Of a stretch of DNA of 13,552 nt, positions 7,991-13,552 are shown in pieces; position 1 is the stretch's first letter; each line of letters starts with the position of its first letter. The notes below the pieces were generated by a model, which was given only the letters and a program-made list of their open reading frames with translations, was not told the origin of the DNA and made no database searches. This stretch comes from GCA-2708415 sp964351905 (GTDB taxonomy: Bacteria; Pseudomonadota; Alphaproteobacteria; Micavibrionales; Micavibrionaceae), in contig CAYGPG010000040.1 in NCBI GenBank assembly GCA_964351905.1, forward strand, positions 1 to 13,552. Direction: 5' to 3'. Both the position numbers and the translations under genes were made by a program.

Positions 7991-8121
7991 ATTAAAACCC
8001 CTCACCCAACTTCGATTAAATGCCAAAGCATTAAATCTACGTATCCCTCTCCCTGAGGGAGAGGGTTGCTGTAAGCTTAGCGAAGGATGAGCTTAGCTGT
8101 AGCTGGGTGAGGGGTTTTTAA
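7991..8121. repeat. Nested inverted-repeat element between gcvT and gcvH
   Basis: The outer arms are a perfect 15-base inverted repeat, AAAACCCCTCACCCA (7994-8008) and TGGGTGAGGGGTTTT (8104-8118). Inside lie a near-perfect hairpin GATTAAATGC-CAAA-GCATTAAATC (8014-8037, one mismatch) and a very strong one, CCCTCTCCC-TGA-GGGAGAGGG (8045-8065). A looser segment (8072-8100) repeats GCTTAGC twice. The CCCTCACCC...CCCTCTCCC pattern is, from memory, a common non-autonomous intergenic repeat in proteobacteria. No ORF is present. Because the right arm ends in TTTTT, the folded RNA could also act as a partial terminator or processing site and lower gcvH output relative to gcvT. Confidence 0.75.
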
Positions 8122-8151
8122 TTTTATTTAAACTAAAAAGGAAAAATAAAA

Positions 8152-8526
8152 ATGAGCAATGTAAAATACACAAATGATCATGAATGGTTAAAAATTGAGG
8201 GTGATACCGCTTGGGTTGGGATTACAACTTATGCCCGTCACGCCCTAGGTGATTTGGTTTTCTTAGAACTCCCCGAAGTGGGACGTAAAGTCGCCAAAGG
8301 TGATGATTTTGCCGTTGTTGAATCCGTCAAAGCCGCGAGCGAAATTTACACCCCCGTAACAGGTGAGATTGTTGAGGTGAATGATAACCTTCAAGATAAT
8401 TTAGACGACTTAAAAGAAGACATCGACACAGGTTGGATTGTTAAAGTTAAAATGGATAATGATGCGGAGGCATCGGAACTTATGGATCGCGCCGCCTATG
8501 ACAGTTTTGTTGAAAGTTTGGATTAG
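8152..8526 (+). CDS. gcvH: Glycine cleavage H protein (lipoyl carrier)
   Basis: The H protein is the small carrier whose lipoyl arm shuttles the aminomethyl group between the P, T and L proteins. The 124-residue sequence is full length. It has the usual start (YTNDHEWLKIEGD), GITTYARHALGDLVFLELPEVG, and the lipoylation site FAVVESVKAASE, where Lys60 is the attachment residue. The GEIVEVND turn and the C-terminal GWIVKVKM strand complete the lipoyl domain. An AAGGA ribosome binding site (8138-8142) stands before the ATG. The lipoprotein gene follows six bases after the stop, so the two are probably co-transcribed. Confidence 0.98.
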   Translation: MSNVKYTNDHEWLKIEGDTAWVGITTYARHALGDLVFLELPEVGRKVAKGDDFAVVESVKAASEIYTPVTGEIVEVNDNLQDNLDDLKEDIDTGWIVKVKMDNDAEASELMDRAAYDSFVESLD

Positions 8527-8532
8527 TAACGA

Positions 8533-9021
8533 ATGAGGTTTTTGAAACTTTTTACTTTTTGCACATTGTTGTTTGTTTGTAGCGCCTGCTCAACAATTAT
8601 GAATGGTAAAACGCAGTCGATGACTGTGATTACCCCCTATTCCCCTGGGGCCTATTGCACTCTAAAAGATTCTAAAAAAGGGAGATGGATCGTAAGCTCT
8701 ACACCAGGAGAAGCAGAGGTAGAAAGAGCCGGAGGTACTATCAATATAAGTTGTAGCAACCCTGATTATGTTTCTGCCCAAAAATTAGTTGGAACATCTT
8801 TTAATGGTGCGACGTTAGGAAATGTAATAGCAGGAGGACTAATTGGTATGGCTGTTGACGCCTCAACTGGTGCTAACAAAAAATATCCTGATACAGTTTT
8901 GGTTTGGTTAGAGCCAGAAGATTTCTCCTCCCCACAATCTAAAGAAATGTGGTTTGCAGAAAAAGATAAATATGAGAACCCCAAAAATAAAAAACAAAAT
9001 TCTAATCAAAATTATAACTAG
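8533..9021 (+). CDS. Small predicted lipoprotein between gcvH and gcvPA
   Basis: The 162-residue product starts with a lipoprotein signal peptide: Arg and Lys at 2 and 5, a hydrophobic stretch at 6-16, and a lipobox with Cys19 as the likely lipidated residue (CSAC-S; the Cys at -3 is atypical). The mature part shows CSTIMNGKTQS, SPGAYC, then NISCSNPDYVSA, a Gly-rich AGGLIGMAVD segment, TGANKKYPD and a Lys/Asn-rich tail. This resembles small lipoproteins I remember from other proteobacteria with a starting CSxIxxGxxQ, a GAxC segment and a GxxxD-xxxGA-xxYP ending, but I cannot name a function. The gene begins six bases after gcvH without a clear ribosome binding site, so it probably depends on read-through or coupling, and it ends 19 bases before gcvPA. 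It is more A+T-rich than gcvH and gcvPA, which suggests insertion into the operon. No role in glycine cleavage is apparent. Confidence 0.8.
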   Translation: MRFLKLFTFCTLLFVCSACSTIMNGKTQSMTVITPYSPGAYCTLKDSKKGRWIVSSTPGEAEVERAGGTINISCSNPDYVSAQKLVGTSFNGATLGNVIAGGLIGMAVDASTGANKKYPDTVLVWLEPEDFSSPQSKEMWFAEKDKYENPKNKKQNSNQNYN

Positions 9022-9040
9022 AAAAAGAAGAGCTTAAATT

Positions 9041-10342
9041 ATGAGATACCTTCCCCAAACGAATGCAGCCCGTAGCGAAATGATGGATAAAATTGGCATT
9101 AAAAATGTCGATGAATTATTCATTCAAGTGCCAAAGAAAGCCTTCATTGATGGCAAAGCCAATGTGCCAGACCACCAAGGAGAGCTTGAGGTTGAGCGCC
9201 AGATGCTGTCTTACGCCAACCAGAATATTAACGCGCAAAGCAATCGCTTTTTCTTGGGCGCAGGGGTTTATTATCACCACGTCCCATCAAGCGTGGATTA
9301 CATTATTCAACGCTCAGAATTTCTAACGGCTTATACGCCGTATCAACCCGAAATCGCTCAAGGGACGTTGCAATATTTGTTTGAATTTCAAACTTTCATT
9401 GCCCAAATCACGGGACAAGAAGTGGCAAATGCGTCCCTTTATGATGGCGCAACATCTATGTCCGAAGCCGCTCTCATGGCGATGCGTGTGACGCGTAAAA
9501 ACAAAATTTGTTTAGGGAATGATATTCACCCGCAATATTATGAAGTCTTAGAAACCTACCTTCGTAATAATGAAGGCGCGGCAAGTTACAAAGCCGCCGA
9601 AGATCCAAGCGCAATTACTGGTGATACAGCTTGCGTTATTCTTCAATCTCCAGACTTTTACGGCAAGCCGCACTCTATCGAAGACTGGCGCAAAGCGTGT
9701 GACGAAAAAGGCGCGCTTTTATGCGTTGTTGTGAATGAGATTGTTTCTCTTGGCCTGTTGCCGCCCCCTGTGGAGGCCGACATTGTGTGTGGTGAAGCCC
9801 AATCTATTGGCGTGCCAATGTCCTTTGGTGGGCCACACCTTGGGTTCTTTGCTTGCCGTGAGAAATTCTTGCGTCAAATGCCGGGTCGACTTTGTGGTGA
9901 GACGGTGGATGCCGATGGCAACCGCGCCTTCGTGCTGACGCTGTCTACGCGCGAGCAACATATTCGCCGTGATAAAGCGACCTCTAATATTTGTACAAAC
10001 CAAGGGCTTTGCGCCCTCGCCTTTACGGTGCATATGGCGCTGCTTGGGGAAGATGGCTTTAAACAACTCGCGGTCTTAAATCACGAGCGCGCCTGTGATC
10101 TTGCAGATGCGCTAACAGCTATTGATGGCATAACGTTGAAAAATGAAAACTTCTTCAACGAATTGGCCGTGCAACTCCCCGAAGGTAAAAACGCGCATGA
10201 CATTGTGCAAACTTTGGCCGATGATTACGGCATCATTGCGGGCTATCCTGCGAATAAAAACACCATCCTCATCACCGCCACCGAAATCACAACAGACAAC
10301 GGCATAACGGCCTTGGCCAACGCTTTGCAGGAGGTTTTGTGA
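9041..10342 (+). CDS. gcvPA: Glycine dehydrogenase (decarboxylating) subunit 1
   Basis: This is the first half of the split P protein, which with GcvPB decarboxylates glycine and loads the aminomethyl group onto the H protein. The 433-residue product has the normal start MRYLPQTNAARSEMM. It goes on with the blocks FLGAGVYYHHVPSSVD, YTPYQPEIAQGTLQYLFEFQT, NASLYDGATSMSEAA, FGGPHLGFFACREKF and TLSTREQHIRRDKATSNICT. It is related to the PLP-fold enzymes, but the cofactor lysine is on the partner subunit. Here it is separated from gcvPB by a hydrolase gene, whereas the two are usually adjacent. A purine-rich AAGAAGAG lies before the ATG. The stop codon overlaps the GTG of the hydrolase gene by four bases. 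Confidence 0.97.
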   Translation: MRYLPQTNAARSEMMDKIGIKNVDELFIQVPKKAFIDGKANVPDHQGELEVERQMLSYANQNINAQSNRFFLGAGVYYHHVPSSVDYIIQRSEFLTAYTPYQPEIAQGTLQYLFEFQTFIAQITGQEVANASLYDGATSMSEAALMAMRVTRKNKICLGNDIHPQYYEVLETYLRNNEGAASYKAAEDPSAITGDTACVILQSPDFYGKPHSIEDWRKACDEKGALLCVVVNEIVSLGLLPPPVEADIVCGEAQSIGVPMSFGGPHLGFFACREKFLRQMPGRLCGETVDADGNRAFVLTLSTREQHIRRDKATSNICTNQGLCALAFTVHMALLGEDGFKQLAVLNHERACDLADALTAIDGITLKNENFFNELAVQLPEGKNAHDIVQTLADDYGIIAGYPANKNTILITATEITTDNGITALANALQEVL

Positions 10343-11094
10343 TATCACAGCACCTAAAAAGTGAAGATGATTTTTACGTCACAGCCCGTGACGGCAAGAA
10401 AATATTTGTGCGTCATGCCATGCCTTCAAATGATAAAAATAAGGCCATCATTATTGCGCATGGTATCCCGGGAAATCCCAATGAATACATTCACATGAGT
10501 GCTAGAAATTTCTTTTTAGAAAAAGGCTATAACGTTTATAGGTTATCTTTTTACGATGAAAATGAAAAATCGCGAAAGCTGCATACAACTACATTACCAT
10601 TACAAGCCAATGATTTAAACGATGCTACAGATTCATTATCAAAAAGGCATAATAAAATATATGTTTGTGGTCATTCCTATGGTGGAGCAACAACCTTATT
10701 CTCGAATCCTAAAACAGATGCAAATGCTTTATGGGATTCTTCTTTTTATGTATGGAAATATTGGGAACAATTTGAAAAAGATGAAACTACTTTTGATAAT
10801 GAATTGCTGGGACTATCTGACCGAATTTCTTGTCTTTACAACAAAGAAATGATGAAGCATGCCCAGCAACAAACGGAATCATCAATGAAAAATCTTGTTT
10901 CGCAAATCTCTTCACCATCAATTGTAATAACATCTGGTGAAGACTATTTTATAGATAGTGGAAAAAAAATATATCAATATTTGCAGTGCACTAAAGATTA
11001 TAAAGAAATTAAAAATGCAGATCATCAGTTCTTAAATGCGAATACCATCAAAGATTTATTAAACGAAACCCATAACTGGTTTGAAAGGTTTTAA
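10339..11094 (+). CDS. Alpha/beta-hydrolase family protein inside the gcv operon
   Basis: The 251-residue protein is an alpha/beta hydrolase, a serine-hydrolase fold. The oxyanion segment HGIPGNP (41-47) is followed by the nucleophile elbow GHSYGG with Ser113. Plausible partners are Asp202 in SGEDYF and His229 in NADHQF, so the triad looks complete. A lid of about 85 residues rich in Trp, Tyr and Glu lies between Ser113 and Asp202. There is no signal peptide, so it should be cytoplasmic. The substrate is unknown; esterase, thioesterase or peptidase are all possible. It starts at GTG 10339, overlapping the gcvPA stop by four bases and preceded by a strong AGGAGG (10329-10334), so it should be well translated and coupled to gcvPA. 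The first ~150 bases look like host DNA; the rest is markedly A+T-rich. The gene ends one base before the gcvPB ATG. Confidence 0.88.
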   Translation: MISQHLKSEDDFYVTARDGKKIFVRHAMPSNDKNKAIIIAHGIPGNPNEYIHMSARNFFLEKGYNVYRLSFYDENEKSRKLHTTTLPLQANDLNDATDSLSKRHNKIYVCGHSYGGATTLFSNPKTDANALWDSSFYVWKYWEQFEKDETTFDNELLGLSDRISCLYNKEMMKHAQQQTESSMKNLVSQISSPSIVITSGEDYFIDSGKKIYQYLQCTKDYKEIKNADHQFLNANTIKDLLNETHNWFERF

Positions 11095-11095
11095 A

Positions 11096-12628
11096 ATGTC
11101 AAACGTTGCAACATTAGACACATCGGAAAATAATATGATTGAAGTAAATGACCGTTCTCGTGGTCTGAATTATGATGAGAACTTATTGTTTGAAAAAGAA
11201 TTTACAGACACACCCGGTGTTGACCTTCCTGCGCCGAAGGGTACGAAATCCCGCACAGGTCAAACTACGCGTGAAAACATTGGCCTGCACCAAGTGAGTG
11301 AGCCGCAGGTCGTACGTCACTTTGTTCGCCTTTCAACAAAAAACTATTCTATCGATAGCGGTTTCTTCCCGCTTGGATCATGCACGATGAAGCATAATCC
11401 GCGCATTAATGAAAAAGTGGCGCGCCTTCCTGGCTTTGCGCATATTCATCCGATGCAACCTGAAAGCACTGTTCAGGGGGCGTTTGCCGTGATGCATGAA
11501 CTGCAAAATTGGCTTGGTGAATTAACAAACTTGCCGGGCGTATGTTTAACCCCTGCGGCGGGCGCGCATGGTGAATTGGCGGGCGTGATGACGATCCGCA
11601 AAGCCCACCAAGAGCAAGGCAATGACCATAAAAATATTATGCTCGTCCCTGACTCCGCGCACGGTACAAACCCTGCAACAGCGGCGATGTGTGGGTATAA
11701 AATCCGCGTTATCCCCACCAAAGAAACAGGACGCGTCACCGTTGAGGCATTCAAAGAAGCGCTTGGTGACGGTAAAGACGTTGCAGGTATGATGGTAACC
11801 AATCCCAATACGTGTGGTTTGTTTGAGACAGATATTGCAGAAATTGTTGACCTACTACATGAGGCAGGTGGTTATTTTTACTGTGATGGTGCCAACTTTA
11901 ATGCACTCGTTGGGAAAATTCGCCCTGGTGATTTTGGGGTGGACGTGATGCATATCAACCTTCATAAAACTTTCTCTACCCCGCATGGCGGCGGCGGCCC
12001 CGGTTCTGGCCCTATCTGCGTTGCGAAATCGCTTGAACCTTATATTCCCTCCCCCATCGTCGTGCAAAAGGGAGACACTTATCGTCTAGAACGTGACGGT
12101 GAACGCGAAACATCATGTGGTCGCTTAAAAGGTTTCCAAGGACAATTTGGAATGCACGTGCGTGCGCTCGCCTATATGATGAGCCACGGAGCAGATGGCC
12201 TCAAACAAGTCTCTGAAGATGCTGTTTTGAACGCCAATTACATTCACGCCATGCTTAAAGATGATTATCACGCGCCATTTGAAGGCCCTGTAATGCATGA
12301 AGCATTATTTACCGAGAAATATCAGGCGAAGAACAACGTCACCACGCTCGATATCGCTAAGGGTCTCATCGAATATGGTATGCACCCGATGACGGTGTAT
12401 TTCCCGCTTGTGGTAAACGGCGCGATGTTGATTGAACCCACAGAAACGGAAAGCAAAGCAGAACTTGATCGTTTTATCACCGTGATGAAAAAGCTCGCTC
12501 AAGATGCCAGAGCTGACGGGGCAGAAGAACACTTCCACACCCTCCCCCAAAGCGCACCAAACACACGTTTGGATGAAGTAAAGGCGGCGAGAGAGCCGAA
12601 GTTGAGATATAAGAAAGATGCTGCTTAG
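11096..12628 (+). CDS. gcvPB: Glycine dehydrogenase (decarboxylating) subunit 2
   Basis: The second half of the P protein carries pyridoxal phosphate and forms the active site with GcvPA. The 510-residue product has the family blocks GFFPLGSCTMKHNPR, CLTPAAGAHGELAG, PDSAHGTNPATAA, MMVTNPNTCGLFE, and the cofactor site HINLHKTFSTPHGGGGPG, in which Lys291 should bind PLP and the Gly-rich loop follows. I start it at the ATG at 11096 (MSNVATL), which has AAAGG (11084-11088) seven bases upstream. The frame is open to a TTG at 11081, but that would only translate the hydrolase end. It begins one base after the hydrolase stop, so its translation is probably coupled to that gene. The gene looks intact, and a palindromic repeat follows its stop. 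Confidence 0.97.
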   Translation: MSNVATLDTSENNMIEVNDRSRGLNYDENLLFEKEFTDTPGVDLPAPKGTKSRTGQTTRENIGLHQVSEPQVVRHFVRLSTKNYSIDSGFFPLGSCTMKHNPRINEKVARLPGFAHIHPMQPESTVQGAFAVMHELQNWLGELTNLPGVCLTPAAGAHGELAGVMTIRKAHQEQGNDHKNIMLVPDSAHGTNPATAAMCGYKIRVIPTKETGRVTVEAFKEALGDGKDVAGMMVTNPNTCGLFETDIAEIVDLLHEAGGYFYCDGANFNALVGKIRPGDFGVDVMHINLHKTFSTPHGGGGPGSGPICVAKSLEPYIPSPIVVQKGDTYRLERDGERETSCGRLKGFQGQFGMHVRALAYMMSHGADGLKQVSEDAVLNANYIHAMLKDDYHAPFEGPVMHEALFTEKYQAKNNVTTLDIAKGLIEYGMHPMTVYFPLVVNGAMLIEPTETESKAELDRFITVMKKLAQDARADGAEEHFHTLPQSAPNTRLDEVKAAREPKLRYKKDAA

Positions 12629-12638
12629 TCGTCCTAGT

Positions 12639-12717
12639 GTCATTGCGAGGAACGGAGTGACGCGGCAATCCAAAAAATGCTGATAGCAATGGATTGCTTC
12701 GCTTTGCTCGCAATGAC
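12639..12717. repeat. 79-bp palindromic intergenic repeat (GTCATTGCGAG type)
   Basis: The outer arms GTCATTGCGAG (12639-12649) and CTCGCAATGAC (12707-12717) pair perfectly over 11 bases. Inner arms GCAATCCA (12665-12672) and TGGATTGC (12690-12697) pair perfectly over eight, and a small hairpin TGCT-GAT-AGCA (12678-12688) forms the tip. I recognise this from memory as a repeat spread through Rickettsiales, Micavibrio-like and other bacterial genomes, where its antisense translation appears as VIASEAKQS or CHCEQSEAI strings; both kinds of string occur on the - strand here. It lies between the convergent gcvPB and nhaD ends and may act as a transcript-end structure, though no T-run follows. Confidence 0.85.
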
Positions 12718-12725
12718 GGTGGAGA

Positions 12726-13552
12726 TTACTCCACAACCATCAACTTCGCATTGACCAAGAAATGAACCCATATTGCCGCGCCATAGCCCAACATAATAAT
12801 CGGCGTCCATTTTAAGTGACCAAAGAATGTGTATTGGCCACGTGCCACACCCATTAAGGCCACACCAGCGGCAGACCCGATAGAGAGCATTGAGCCACCC
12901 ACACCACAAGTCAGGGTTACAAGCAACCATTGAAATTGATCAAGATCTGGTTCCATGCTCAAAATTGCAAACATCACAGGAATGTTATCAATGATGGCAG
13001 AGGCAAAACCCATAAAGATGTTTGTGATTGTTGCACCGTAGCCATCATACATCGTGGTTGAAACAAGTTCCAAGAACCCTAGATAGGTTAAGCCCCCCAC
13101 GCTGAAAATCACGCCAAAGAAGAAAAGAAGCGTATCCCATTCTGCATTTGCGACCTCTTCCAAGATATCAAAATCTTTATCGGCACTACGTCTACGGATG
13201 AAATAAGCAGAAATCATCAGAAGACTCATCCCTGTCATCATACCAATAAAAGGTGGCAGTCCGAGAGTTTGTTCAAAACCAACGGCCATACCAATCGTGC
13301 TTAACCCAAGAAAGATAATCGTTTTAGCGCCTTTCTTCATGTGTATCTGTTGTTTCAGAGGTTCGGGCTTATGCGTGCTGATAAAGAAGCTCATGATTGT
13401 AGCCGGCACCAAGAAACAAACCAAAGAAGGTAAGAAGAGCGGGAAGAAGTCAAAGAATTCAACATAGCCCGCTTGCCAGACCATCAAAGTTGTAATGTCC
13501 CCAAAAGGAGAAAACGCCCCACCGGCATTTGCCGCATTCACAATGTTAATAC
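12726..13552 (-). CDS. nhaD: NhaD-type Na+/H+ antiporter, C-terminal part
   Basis: This is an inner-membrane sodium/proton antiporter of the NhaD type within the ion-transporter superfamily, used for sodium and pH balance. Only the last 275 codons are in the window; the 5' end lies beyond the right edge. The first visible residues, INIVNAANAGGAFSPFGDIT, are the conserved family motif, so the reading frame clearly continues upstream and the GTG at 13541 is not a real start. Several hydrophobic segments follow, including one around residues 32-55 of the visible part (FFPLFLPSLVCFLVPATIM), then a charged cytoplasmic loop (IRRRSADKDFDILEEVANAEWD) and a well-kept IIDNIPVMFAI block. The C-terminal LTCGVGGSMLSIGSAAGVALMG segment is typical. 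It converges on gcvPB, with a palindromic repeat between the two. Confidence 0.93.
   Translation of the reverse strand, partial: INIVNAANAGGAFSPFGDITTLMVWQAGYVEFFDFFPLFLPSLVCFLVPATIMSFFISTHKPEPLKQQIHMKKGAKTIIFLGLSTIGMAVGFEQTLGLPPFIGMMTGMSLLMISAYFIRRRSADKDFDILEEVANAEWDTLLFFFGVIFSVGGLTYLGFLELVSTTMYDGYGATITNIFMGFASAIIDNIPVMFAILSMEPDLDQFQWLLVTLTCGVGGSMLSIGSAAGVALMGVARGQYTFFGHLKWTPIIMLGYGAAIWVHFLVNAKLMVVE

Noticed and set aside
9719..10066. Open frame on the - strand within gcvPA
   Set aside because: It lies wholly inside a well-conserved enzyme gene, has no recognisable motif and no ribosome binding site, and is best explained as a shadow frame.
12305..12930. Open frames on the - strand across the gcvPB end and the repeat
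   Set aside because: They are antisense to gcvPB or run through the GTCATTGCGAG repeat. The familiar EQSEAI and SKAKQS strings are the translated repeat, not protein domains.

Overview
The window looks like part of the chromosome of a Gram-negative bacterium, most likely an alphaproteobacterium. Three things point there: a lipobox lipoprotein; a glycine decarboxylase split into two subunits in the order gcvT-gcvH-gcvPA-gcvPB; and an intergenic repeat beginning GTCATTGCGAG, of a type I remember from Rickettsiales and Micavibrio-like genomes. The assignment is tentative, with no rRNA or other marker to fix it. Core genes look roughly 45-50% G+C by eye, while several interleaved genes are clearly more A+T-rich.

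Left part (1-6095, all + strand): an alanine-rich, acidic, membrane-anchored protein with its own intrinsic terminator; coaBC (coenzyme A synthesis); dut (dUTPase); an A+T-rich gene I do not recognise, possibly with its own promoter and a leaderless start; and mutS (mismatch repair). A pair of small hairpins separates coaBC from dut.

Middle (6081-6746, - strand): a LysE/RhtB-type exporter gene that converges on mutS and overlaps its end by 15 bp. It diverges from the gcv cluster.

Right part (6869-12628, + strand): the glycine cleavage genes gcvT, gcvH, gcvPA and gcvPB, encoding the T, H and two-subunit P proteins. The shared L protein (lipoamide dehydrogenase) is not in the window. The cluster is interrupted three times: by a ~130-bp nested inverted-repeat element between gcvT and gcvH, by a small lipoprotein gene between gcvH and gcvPA, and by an alpha/beta-hydrolase gene fitted tightly between gcvPA and gcvPB. 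Together the Gcv proteins oxidise glycine to CO2 and ammonia and pass the methylene group to tetrahydrofolate.

The right edge holds the C-terminal part of an NhaD-type Na+/H+ antiporter on the - strand. It is separated from gcvPB by a 79-bp palindromic repeat. No mobile-element genes, CRISPR arrays, tRNAs or rRNAs were found. The most notable theme is that unrelated A+T-rich single genes and palindromic repeats sit at the junctions of otherwise ordinary housekeeping genes. I saw no clearly new multi-gene system. The best candidates for new biology are the unknown acidic protein after dut and the hydrolase embedded in the gcv operon.
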